Positions 21,641 to 33,800 of a stretch of 42,649 nucleotides of DNA are shown one piece after another (position 1 is the first letter of the stretch; each line of letters begins with the position of its first letter). The DNA comes from Azolla pinnata. Taxonomy: Eukaryota > Streptophyta > Polypodiopsida > Salviniales > Salviniaceae. Below the pieces are notes generated by a model. That model was not told the DNA's origin and made no database searches. It saw only the letters and a list, made by a program, of their open reading frames with translations. Where the stretch lies: positions 1 to 42,649 of the forward strand of contig JBBBWG010032297.1 of NCBI GenBank assembly GCA_037176905.1, given 5' to 3'. Position numbers and translations under genes: made by a program.

Positions 21641-23170
21641 TTGTCATGGAAACTTTGTGTCTAACTCCTATATTTTCACTGTTTGCCCTTCTTCTTCTTC
21701 TTCTTCTTCTTCTTTCCAGAAGCATGCAGAAGCTTGTAGCAAAGACATTCCATATCAATGTCTTTGTTGGAAATGGTTTTGCTTGGTATGTACTGTGTGG
21801 CATACCAAAGATGGTGGAGATTGTGTATGTCTGTCTGAACGCACAAATCAAGATGCTCTCAGCATATGTTGATAGGATTGTACCTCAAAATGAAGGAGCA
21901 GAAGTTTATGCTAAATGATGGAACTATTACGAGTTTCCAAACGCATGGAGCTCTGTAAGATGAGTCAATTTGATGTTGTCTCAGCTGGATTTGAACAAAA
22001 CAAACTCTTTCGATGGTCGCCTCTTTGATTCATTCATATGCAAGCATGGTGGATAAACAAGCACTTTCTCATGAACTTCACACTCTCTCAGGTACAAAAT
22101 GCATGGATTAATGCCTTGTTTCTCATGGAATTCATAGGCAAGTGGAGTTAGACACAAGGGTCATGGAAAGCTTGCCAAATTGTTAGTTTTTGACTTCTAT
22201 CTTGATATGTGGGTATCCAATTGGATGGATTGGATTGATCTAACATGATCCATCTCCTCTACTGCTTTATACTGATCCAAATCGGAGCTTTATAAGCTTA
22301 TCTTTCTTTCCGATTAAATTCCTTGTATATATTGCCCATTGCAGGGGAGAGCAAAAACCTCACATTTTGTAACTCTATTCCCCCATGAAAGGAAGAACCA
22401 AGCATACAACTAGATAGACTGGTGTTGGAAAAAATTCAATAGGCATTACCAAGCTTCATCACGGCACCACATGAATCTACTCAATCCTTCCTTAGCAATG
22501 AAAAAAGTGTAGTTCTCAATGTGCACATAATTGGGTATCCAAATATTATCAAAGTTGCTCCTCAAAAATTTCTTGTATAGGCTTACGATTCATTGTTCTT
22601 CATCCAAGACCTGGAAACCCTAAACCATATATTTCTTTTTGTTTGTGTATTGAGTTTCCTTTAGAAAGTGTTCTATCCTTCAATACTTATAAAACTTTAT
22701 AAACATGATTTTTAGCAAAATTTCAACAACCCTTCTGATGATAGGGACGTACAATGTAATGGTGTTGATAACCTCTTTGTAAAGTGGTGGTGGAAAGGGG
22801 TGAAGCCAAGAGTGACTTCACCCTTGTTGATGAAATGAGAGAGTTGTTATAAAAAGGAGAGAATTCCAACAGATGTATGAGATTTATATAGGTGGATGAC
22901 GAAAATATCTCTCATAAGGAGTGGGACGAGAACCAATGAGACTTAGTTTTGATTAAACAAACGAAATGAGGATTTACAGCATTCGTGGTGATGATATCTA
23001 GAAATCGCGTACCCATTTTGAAGGTGGCAAATAATCAAAAATGGTTTTAGATTCTATAATGTTGGATCAATATTTTGTTGAATTAGTGCAGTTTCAGATC
23101 AAAAGCTTCTACTTGTTAAGTGAACATATATATGGTTTTGATGGTCGAAGTTGAAAAAATCGGCTTACAA
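21641..23170. other. Intergenic region, no supported gene
   Basis: Holds a TTC microsatellite at about 21689-21715. No splice-consistent exons or protein motifs were recognised; open frames up to about 107 codons (21549-21872) are driven by that repeat. Confidence 0.45.
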
Positions 23171-23266
23171 ATTACAGTTTTGACTCTTGGTTCAATGCAA
23201 ATTACAGTTTTGACTCTTGGTTCAATGCAAATTACAGTTTTGACTCTTGGTTCAATGCAAATTACA
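23171..23266. repeat. 30-bp minisatellite, three exact copies
   Basis: Units at 23171-23200, 23201-23230 and 23231-23260 (ATTACAGTTTTGACTCTTGG then TTCAATGCAA), plus ATTACA of a fourth. Copies are identical, so the expansion is recent. It lies about 300 bp downstream of the stop codon of the unidentified gene. Confidence 0.95.
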
Positions 23267-23561
23267 CTCGTGGTGGTTGTTATATATCTGCAAAGTTTGA
23301 GGTCCAATCCGTCCACTAAATATAATTTGGTTTGAGGCCTGATTCATTGAGGATCTTCTGAAACAATCCAATGCCTTTTTTTGGCCGTTACCTTAAAGAT
23401 TCCAGCAATTGCGGGACATGCATACTCGTAAACATAACTGGATGAATTACCTCATTTCTGTTGCTTGTATTTCGTGCAAAATGTGATATCCAAAGTAATG
23501 TTCCATCTTCAGATCGACGAAATGACACATTATACTGTAGAAGCATGTATTTTATCTTTGG

Positions 23562-26162
23562 CTAGAATCGCTTTCGTGGAGGCTTCACACCATCATCGAC
23601 CCTGAAGTTCTTCCCGTAAATAAGATATCTGCATATCCAGGGAGGTATTGAAAAAACCACATGCAAATTGCAAAACCACATACCTCAGAAGTGCAGGAAT
23701 TGAGCTGCCCAGTTCTTTTCCTTTGACATCCACCAGGTTGATTTCCTCCTCGGATTGATCAGCTTTACAAAATCCATATTGCAGTTCTTCCAGAGTATTC
23801 AACATACGGAAAGGAGGATACTGTTGTGGAACTTTGATGCCAATATTAGAATTTCAGAGTGAAAACATAAAAGTATTTCATAATATAAACTAGAATGGGA
23901 CCAAACTAATCCCAATCATCGTGTTGTGATAATCAGCAAGGCTTTCAGTACCTGATGTTGAGCAGCCGCAAAAAGCTTCTTTCTCCTTTCTTTGAGTGCC
24001 ATCTCTATCTCAGACTCTTTTTCTAGCAAAATATCCCCAATTGGTTTCCATTCTGACACAGCCTCTCCCTGCACGCATAAACAGAGTAAAGATGGGAATG
24101 CAGTTGTACTAACAGACATCTACCATCATTTACATAAGATATTGCACTAGAGGGATCTAAAGATAACTTTAGAAATATCTGCATATAGAATTTCCTAGTA
24201 TATTATTACCTTACTGATTTTCCTTGCAAATAAATCAAACTTTTGAGCTTCTGATGTCTTGGCTGGGTCCAATGTTCTGATACAAAACAATGTCCTTGGA
24301 CTATCAAAACGTGTGTGTAAAAAAGACTATGGTTACCCATAACCACCGATTCAACCCCATAATTGCAATAATATGTTCAACCCATTTACACATATGTAGA
24401 ACTTAGACTATTAGAAAGTCCACGTGAGGTTGCTGTAAACCAAGTATACACATGTACACAAGCATATGTAGCAGGAAAACAAGTATATACATTTGTTACA
24501 AACACTTTGCTTCTTTCGCTCCTCTACTTGTGCATTCTTGATAATATGTAGAACTTTAAACTATTAAAACATCTGCATGGGGTTACTGTAAGCCATCTGT
24601 GACATTGGACAACTTCAGTTGCCATAGTATAAACTGAGCTTTTTACAAAGAAGCGAGAGATCTCTTATACTCACTTACAAGATTTTATGCAACGATTTGC
24701 TTCCTTTCTGCTGCAAACCAAAACCTGCAGGTTGTGCATCTTCCATCATCCATATTTGCACTGCTTTTCTAAACATACATGAAGAAATACAAAATGTTGC
24801 ATATTATTTCTGATGACTTTGAAGGATCAACAGATAATGTACACTTGTACCAAATGAATCTACATATGATGTCCTAAAATTTTAAATATCCGAAACTCAC
24901 ATGATACTGAATCCAGGCTCTGGGTTACCTTTTAGGGTAAGTCAGAATTGTACGCTTTACAAGCACCAAATCCTGTCTTGAGGTGCAGGCCATGGTCCTG
25001 CTCAAACATCACAGCATTTGATAATTAGACGATGCATTCAAATGAATGAAATTTCCATACTTTCGAATATTAACTGTGTCAACTCTCTTGATACACACAC
25101 CAAATTAACAGCAAGAATGAGTTGTTCCTCGAGTTGGAATTTTCTTCACAAGCTAAGACAAACATTAGTTTGTTTCCAAACATCAATTGCTCAGTGAGAA
25201 CTGATTCTAAAGTCAATGGTTACATCTTGAAATAGTTTGCAGAAATGGGCTTTTACAGAGGATTCACAGTTCTTGAGATCCAAGTTGAGAACAAGATTAT
25301 GATTGAGGCTGGTGGAATCTTTCATAACTTCTAGGCTCAATCTGAAGCATATGATAACGTGGCCAAACCATGGGCTGCTTTATTGTCATCTCATTTCAGG
25401 GCCCAGATAAAAGGAAAAGGGTTAGAAACAGATGTTTATGGCATCCTCGAAGGCCCAGATGTCTTCCTTGTGTTAATGACAGACAGGAGTTCAATATCCA
25501 AAGTTGAACTAGTATTTCAACCATGTTTCCCACTAAATAAGAAGCCATCATCAGAAAATGCATGCGCTCCTGAGCTACAACTAAGTTACAGCAACGAAAA
25601 AAACCGAGACGCGTTGAATCTATCCACAGCCTTCCCGTGCGTTGGATGATTCTCAGTACTCCCATGCCTAATATCTTCCACGAAACACAGGCTTTTATTC
25701 TATGCCTCACGGTAAGGTTTGATCCTTGATATATGAATGAGTGGAGCTGCATTTTCCTGCACAGCTGTGAACTGTGAATGCTTTCTTCCCCGCCCACCAA
25801 ACGTCCCCGACAGGTTAGCCCATGTGGTCTCAACGACCTAATGCAGATGGTGCGCATGCACATACACACACACAAACACAACACAACACAACACTCTTAC
25901 AGAGCGGATGCTCGAGCTTTTCTGTGCAGGACCCATTCCAAGGAGCTTTAGTTTGGTACAGCAAGAACCGAAACAGGATCACAGCATTCAAGCAGAAAAC
26001 GATAGATGGAGGGATCATCTTCTCCATATGCAAGTTTTCACAAGAACGAAACCCTAAACCCGAAACCCTAAATCCTAGGCAAGAAGATGGGGTAGCGAGA
26101 GACGAAGACCTGGTGGTGAAGGGAGCGCGGGATGCAGGGAGGGAGGCGAGGGTCGTGGCCAT
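23562..26162 (-). CDS. Unidentified plant protein, possibly plastid-targeted
   Basis: I do not recognise this family. Exons with good junctions: 24929-24997, 24679-24768, 24210-24294, 23952-24068, 23684-23820, 23562-23628. Phases close and end in PPRKRF-stop. A first exon at 26110-26162 (MATTLASLPASRAPFTT) has the Ser/Thr/Ala-rich look of a chloroplast transit peptide and the right phase. Its donor AG/GTCTTC is weak and the intron is 1.1 kb, so the start could instead be the ATG at 24993-24991 (MACTSRQ). With exon 1 the protein is 205 aa. Visible features are LVLVKRTILTYPKR, a basic/acidic region KFDLFARKISKGEAVSEWKP, a charged probable helix EKESEIEMALKERRKKLFAA, then YPPFRMLNTLEELQYGF and GKELGSSIPALLRYLIYGKN. 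No membrane segment and no known catalytic motif were seen. It is probably a real gene because seven phase-compatible junctions give a continuous, non-repetitive protein. Confidence 0.7.
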
Positions 26163-26305
26163 GGCGTTGCCCGCTGCTGTCGTCTCAGAGGAGAGCGATT
26201 CTCGTCAGGATAAGGCGCTGAACAAGAACCAGAATGTGGTTTATGTGAAGATTTGTGAACCCTAAAAACTTTCATTATGTAACTAACTATTGTGGGTTTA
26301 GGGTT
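26040..26305. promoter_or_regulatory. Telo-box-like words around the 5' end of the unidentified gene
   Basis: AAACCCTAA-type words occur at 26049-26075 and 26259-26268, and as the reverse complement GGGTTTAGGGTTTTT at 26295-26309. The last two form an inverted pair flanking about 27 bp. AAACCCTAA telo-boxes are known promoter elements of plant growth and translation genes. Whether these act here is inference. Confidence 0.4.
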
Positions 26306-26369
26306 TTTACAGTTCCAATGCAAGTTTAATTTTAAGATCAGTTGCAACTCTGGCGATAAAAATCGGAAA

Positions 26370-26450
26370 CATTTGTTCGATTCGAAAGCTTCATCGAAAG
26401 CTTGATTCGGTAGCTCGATTCAAAAGCTCGATTCAGAAGCTCGGTGGCCA
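26370..26450. repeat. Short degenerate tandem repeat of GCTCGATTC type
   Basis: AAGCTTGATTCGGTAGCTCG and neighbouring AAGCTCGATTC words repeat about five times with a period near 16-17 bp, upstream of the unidentified gene. Confidence 0.6.
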
Positions 26451-27841
26451 ACACAAATAGATTTCGAACGATGAGATTGATAATGCATTCGTTCATTATC
26501 AGGCTTGCAACATTTGGGCCGAAAGACGTCTGCTCGAGCATTGCCGCTTTTTGGAGCTCGGAGAAGATGATTCTTGAGATGAGAGACCTGCATTGAAACA
26601 ATGCATGTGTTCGATATACGAGCAACAATGCTCTTAGATTTTAGCTTCTACCACCGCGTTTGTGCTTAACTGCATGAAATTTGTCGAGGCTAGTGGATTT
26701 TTGTCTGTATGTTGATCCCCTCTTCTTGAAACACTTGCAGGTTCTCTTTTTAATTGCAAGTTGAACTTAATTCCTGGAGATTTGCAAACCATGGAAAGGC
26801 AGCCAAAGCCCTGCCCTCCATCATGACTAAGAACATTATTAACTTGAATAACGGGGAATAGTCTTAGCTCTTAAGACTCTGAGATCATAACATTAAGAAT
26901 GCTTTTGAACTATTCCTAGTATCATATCTGAGCTTATCTTAGTCAACTACTCAATCAGCTTGCAAAACTAGAGATCATTAATATGGACCAATACGCTCAC
27001 AATAAACGTGCATAATTAATTAGTTCCTAGCAATTAATTGGTATTGTCGAAGGTGGTGATGCATGAATGTGCAATAATATATTAATTACCTTCAAAGATG
27101 CGGCTGCTAATCATCACCGTTGTTGAAACCTCATTTTGACATACTACTAGAGGATGTGGATAATATTGATTCATTCAGAGTGATTAATGAATGTAATTAG
27201 TGGATAATGGATAGTAGTGCTTGCAACTTTTAAACTGCTGGACTTGATTGACTTGCCAATCACACTTACTCTCAATCTTAGTTTACCAAAATTGAGAAAA
27301 GATACACCAAAATTCAGTTGCTAATTGAAAACGGATTCTCTTGGCAATTGGACTAATCTTAGTACAACATCTAAATCCAGATTTCAGAAAGACAAAACCA
27401 TGTGTAATTAGAATTAAGAATTAAACATGTTCTGTCTAATTCTCCATAGTAAAACTTGCATTAAAACGATCATGGCTTATTTTAATACACCCATTTAATA
27501 TTGTTCACAAGTCAAATTCAAATGCCTCTGAACAACCAGGGCAAATTAGCAGAGAGAAATCGCCATAATATTCCCAAAGTAATTTTGGTGAATTCGACAG
27601 GTGATCCGAATTCTAACAAATTAGTTCCAATTCCTAATCGATCATTTAATTTGGCAGTTCATTCACAACGTGGATCGATCATTCATGAGTGCTTAATCAA
27701 TACTAATTCTTGAATCCTGATCCGGGATGATTAGCTCGGCTCGTAGTCGTTCTATAGTTGATTTGGATCAGTAGTAGGTGAATGCTTTGTTTGGCTGATC
27801 TGGATTGATAGCACTACGCCACCGCCCATATTGAAAGAGTC
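26451..27841. other. Intergenic region between two minus-strand genes
   Basis: AT-rich, rich in AATTAATT, GATCAT and similar short palindromes. The 3' part should include the AMP deaminase 3' UTR. No coding sequence was recognised. Confidence 0.5.
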
Positions 27842-30800
27842 TTACGAATCAATCACATCTGTAAACGGGGGATCTCCTAGGTACACATAATCAAGCTCCT
27901 CTCTCCAGACCTGCAGATCAATGTGTACTATAATTAGAGCCCATATTCACACAATATTGTATCGTGACTGTGGCAAGCTATACAACAATGATCATCTACA
28001 ACTAATACATGCACACCATATCTATATAGCTAGGAACATTGATAAGATGATTCGATTAAATTAGGGCTTTATAATTGGGAGAATTACGAAAACAACGCCT
28101 ACCAAAATTATAGATTACATTTTAACGTCTACTAAACTAAAAAATCACAAATTGATGCCTACTATTCTCTTTCACTAAAAATTAACACCCAATTAATTCC
28201 CTTAGTATAACATTTATTGATTTTATTCCTTCCCACTGATTGATCCTAATTGATTCCTTTACTATATTCGATTAACAGAAGTCAGTAATTTTAGAATCTA
28301 ATTTATTGATGAACGTGATAATTTGGTGTTAATCAATTAGTTCACTTAGCTCACAATTGATTGATTTGATGTTATGATCAATTAATTGAGCGTTAATTTG
28401 TAACTTCTAGTTTCAACAGGCGTTAAAATGTAATTTATAATTTTGTTAGGCATTTTTTTGGTAATTTTTCCTTTATAATCACATCGACAACATCACCTTG
28501 ACGTACCTCATCTCGGAATTCTATGCGTATGCGAGGCACATTTGTCTTGTACACATCGTTTCCTTTGGGGCCTCGTTTGTAGTAGTTATATCCGATCCAA
28601 TGCGACTGTGAATAATATAATTGTCGAGTGGATCAGAATCAGTGCTAATTAGCTGGTCAATTAAGACTAATTAACCTTCCTTCTTCTCTAATCGTGAACA
28701 TTAATCCTCCGATCACGATGATTAAATGATTTGTGTTGATAATCACACTACATTGCACTAGGTCTAGCCTAATCCATCTGAATATTAATGACAAGCACAA
28801 TCCGAATCGGAACACACCTTCAAGGCGTGCGAGAATCCCGACTGATAGACGGAGTTTCGTGCGATCTCGCATAGATCACAAGAACTCAACTTCCATACCT
28901 GCCAATTCGATCCATGTCATTAGATCAGAGATTTAATCAAATCGATCTGGTATGCAATTCATAGCTCGCTGCAAGCTCGTCATTGATCGATCATTCACAT
29001 ATAAAATGCAGCTGGATTATGAGCCAGCTGATGGCGCAATACATAGTAATTAAACCAGAAGCTCATTAACAGTATTAAATTTTGTACCTGAGCTGCGATA
29101 CTGTACTCTTCGACGAGAGCTTCTTTTGTGAGGTGAATCTGTAGAGGGTCGTCGGTCGACAGCGAAACGTTTAGCCCGCGCGCGAAGAATATCGGGAAAG
29201 GGTTCCGATGATAATCAAGGAATAAAGAGTTGTTACTGAGCGGAGACATGGCCAAGCCAATCTGCACAACGTCAATATCATCAAAGATCAATATATAGTT
29301 AGCATTTTTCGCCGTCTAATCGCTGCAGCAGCTTGAAATAATTATGGATCAGATCAAGAATAAGCTGGATTAATGGATGCAAATCTATCACTGAATAATA
29401 ACTGCACAATGATTTTCATTAATAACTGCTGATCTAATTATTCCATCCCTGCAGCTATGGAGGCATTACAATCGGACCAAAAAAATGCCTAATTACAAAA
29501 TTATAAAGTACAAAACGCCTAGTTTTAGAAATTCACGCGTGATTGATTGATTGATTAACACCAAATTAATTGTAATTGAACGTTACTCACGCCTAGTTAC
29601 TGTGAGTTCAATTAATATCAACTAGACTACTTGAGTAACGTTCAATTAATCGATTAATACTAAATTAATGCGTCAATCAATTAATTAGATTCCAGAATTA
29701 CCAACTTCTAGTGTTGATCGAACATAGTAAGGGAATCGACTAGAATCAATTAGTGGGAAGCGATTAGGAAAGAAATCAATGCTAGTGGAAATAATTGGGT
29801 GTTAATTTCTAGTGGAAGATAAGATTAGACGCTAATTTGTGATTTCTGATCTAAGTAGGTGCCGTTAAAATGTAATTTATAATTTTGTGAGGCATTTTTT
29901 TGGTAATTTTTCCCATTACAATAAAATGCCATGATGATGACCAGATCACTCTAGTTCAATCTCCACATTCCAGTTAGATCACAACAGGAGAACCAGATTA
30001 ATACAGCAAATCGAGCAGATAATTCTAAATATAATTACAAGGCCCCCATGATCCGATTCGTAAGCAGTGTCCCAGGTAATTATGCGGATTAATGTCCTAA
30101 TTATGATGGACTTAATTAGAGGATCATGACCTGAGCAAGGTAGAATAAGTATTGCAGCCCGGGGGATTTGCGCAGGTTGTTTCCATGGGCGATGCTGTGG
30201 GTGAGAAGGAACGCAGCAGCCAAATGATCAAGGTCGCCAGCCTGGATATAATACAATGAATGGAAACTATTAATGATCTTCAGGAGTTACTTGCTCAATA
30301 TTCATAATTGTACTCAATTCGATCTGATCAGGTACTGCGGATGATTGATGATCAGAATTGGTTACAATAATGATCCACGTACTAATAGTTACTAAACATC
30401 GAACATCAGCGCAGATTTGTTGAAGAAGAATGCTGTAATTTGCTGGATATGTTAAGACTAATTATTAATACCTCGCCAGCATGCGGGCGGAACTTGAACG
30501 TTTTCATCCCTTTTGATTCCCGGAGCTTAATTCGCAGAGCACCACAACAACATTGACAAGGGAATTAGTGATATTGATTAGCGCCCAAGGATGTAATGAT
30601 CCGAAAATTAATTAGGAACAGGGCGCGCATTACGACTAATTATACCTTGTTGAGAGTGCACAGGTTTGCATAGACGTAGTATGCGTAGTAGGCGTAAGCA
30701 GGATTATGGACTATGTCCCAACGTTCAGGAGTTGGCATGTGCTTTGTTGGCCTCCTCTCTGGTTTACTCTCATCATCCACGAGATCGAATCCCACTACCT

Positions 30801-33800
30801 GCACTCGTATAATGATCAGCGTCGATCACTGATTAATCAAATGTCATGATATTGGGCGGTGGTGCAGGAGAAAATTAATTAGCATCAGATCATTCACGCA
30901 GGAAATAGCTTACTAGTAACCTTAATTTTCGGCTAAATTACATTAATGTTTCTTCTAATTTAAGTTCTACTTAGCCCAACTTATGCAATTATAATGGAAG
31001 AATTGATTAGATCGAGGCAGGAACAATGTATAAATTAGAAAGGGAGAATTACAAAAAACAAAAAGCCTAAACAAGTGATAAATTAGATCCTCAGAAATTA
31101 GTTAGTGCTTTCAGAATCTAGTTAATTGATTAACGCGTTAATTTGGTACGCCTCATCTTATAATCTTCCACTAAAAGTTAGTGCTTTCAGAATCTAGTTA
31201 ATTGATTAACGCGTTAATTTGGTATTAATCAAGTAATTACATGTTACTAAATTAGTTAATTTGACGTAAATTGAACTCACAATTAATTGATTTGATGTTA
31301 ATAAACCTAATCGCGCATCAATTTTTAAAACTCTAGGCGTTAGATGTTGTAATTTCTGGTTCGGGCAGACGTTAAAATATAATCAATAAGTTTGTTTAGA
31401 CAAGTTTTTGGTAAGTTTCCCTAATTAAAAAGATACTAATTATGGGTTCTGATCATCATCAATGTAATTAGTATATAATCATGCCTGCTCGAGGAACATA
31501 TGCAGTCGCGGATGAGAGTTGGGATCAACGGTAACTTCGAACAATGGAAGAAACACGTTATCCAACATTTCCTGAAACGAGTTGATGATGCCCATCTCTT
31601 TGTAAACGTTGTAAATCCGCGGGAGCTACGATAAAATTAAAAGCGGCGGCGGTCATGATCAGACTGAGTTTTAGTATAGTTAGTGCTGGTTTTAACATGA
31701 TCAGCTATAATAGCAATTAATTACTAGCCGATGATCAGCTGCAGTTGTAATTAAACAAATCCTTAGCTGATAATTTGATCCCTGGTGCAACTTATAACTA
31801 GTTATATTGCGGATCATAATATTGATGATCACTTACTTGGATAAGCCACACCACATTTCTGCTATACAGTTCATGATTGACGAACCAGCTAGCAAGCTGA
31901 TCCCACTCGCTCTGTTTTCTTCCATAGATTGAAATACGGTACTCCGCCATCTACAATAAGCTCACAAAGCAAGCAAGCTATCAACAAATTACCCCCAGAC
32001 GCAGTACTATTCCAGCAGAATTCCATGAGCACCTATGGCTGGTGATCGCTAATTATATTGTATAACTCTGCTGCAGCTTCTAATAGAATGCAGATGATTG
32101 ATGGTGATGCAGATAACTAGTACTGAAGTCTGTATTGATGATGCATAGTACAAGCTCATGTAATTACATGAATGATGATGTGATTCGCTGAATGGTCCAA
32201 TAGAGGCTCGATCCGAATATGAGGATTAATGAGCAGCATATTACGTAGATGATCAGCCGTTTAATTATGGTTTACTACATATAATTCAAGGCTTCTGATA
32301 ATCAGCGAAGAAGATTAAATGAGAGCTGCAACTCGATAAATTACATCTTGGAGGAATAGATTTTACCTGATACTTGCTTTGTTCCAGGTCTTGGAAGACC
32401 TCCTTTGTCAGCTCCGCTAGAAATCTCCCTGCAGTACATTAGAAGAATTACAAGCCTGTAAATGGTCATCAGCTTATGGGCAGATTAGAGTTATAATGTT
32501 CGAAATCAGCACATAATTGATGATCAGACGACATTATATACAGCATTTACAATATATAGGATCATCATTGGGCAATTATTAGACGAGGCGATCAGTAATT
32601 AATTTGCACATATAGACAGGCGGAATATCAGTTCAGTGCCTTGGATTAGATTCTCTTGCTTCAGGAAGATCTCGCGCAGTCTACTCTGCCCACATGGGTT
32701 GTATTTGAGGTTGAACTTGTCGAATCGATGGAACGTGTTCTTGTCGGCGTGCACGTCCAGCAGGTCCACGTTAAGGTCATACCTGTCACCATCGTCAGCA
32801 TCAGCATCATCAGGATCATCGTCATCGAGCACATGATCAGCACAATGTAATTAGCTGTACCCCATCGCTAGCATGTACCTAAACCCTAAGCCCTAAACCC
32901 TATAATTCGTCAGTCGCCGAATCATGCAGATCACTGGAGAATTACTTCAATGTAACCATCATTATCACCATCGAGTACATGATTGATCAGCACAATGTAA
33001 TTAGCTGTGCCCCATCGCTAGCATGTACCTAAACCCTAAACCCTAAACCCTACATGATCAGCACAATGTAATTAGCTGTACCCCATCACTAGCATGTACC
33101 TAAACCCTAATTAACCCTCAACCCTAAGCCCTAAACCCTATAATTTGTCAGTCGTCAAATCATGCAGATCACTGGAGAATTACTTCAATGTAACCATCAT
33201 CATCAACGAGTGCATGATTGATCAGCACAATATAATTAGCTGTACCCCATCGCCAGCATGTACCTAAACCCTAAATTACCCCATATACTAATTTGTAAGT
33301 CGCCGAATATTCATGCAGATCGCTGGAGAATAATTACCCGGTCAAATCCAAGCTTTCGAATACTTCCTTGAGGGTCAAGTGCTTTCCGTCCCGAAAGATG
33401 ACAACCTAATTATTACCGAATACGAACGCAATTAAAACCATAATTTCATGCCGCGTTGCGGATATACATATAGAATAATATTGTAGCTGGCACAAGCAGA
33501 TAATTGTGGAATACAGCAGATCATGACTTGATGCTGCACCTGCAAATTAATGCAAGATCACATGCTGTGGCCGCATAATTATAAGTATATAATTATCCAA
33601 TGTGATCGTTACATAACGTCTAATTAGCAGCTGGAGATGAAATTTCAAAGAAGAGACGATCACTGGATGCATATATAGATGTAATTAATTAACGGCAGTA
33701 TGCAGCAGGATCAGTAGTATACTGTTCGGAAAGCATTGACGACAAACAGTATTAACTAACCTCGTCGGGCTCGTTCTTTAGCTTGGATTTGATGAACTTC

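Noticed and set aside
21613-21918. 101-codon hydrophobic plus-strand frame with a poly-Leu run
   Set aside because: The leucines come from a TTC/CTT microsatellite read in another frame. No conserved motif and no consistent partner exons.
23171-23266. CRISPR-like array (30-bp identical repeats)
   Set aside because: Units are directly adjacent with no spacers, and the window is nuclear plant DNA. It is a minisatellite.
25396-25884. 162-codon minus-strand open frame
   Set aside because: It lies in the long first intron of the unidentified gene, lacks motifs, and begins in a CA-repeat (TGTGTG) region. No compatible splice sites place it in the model.
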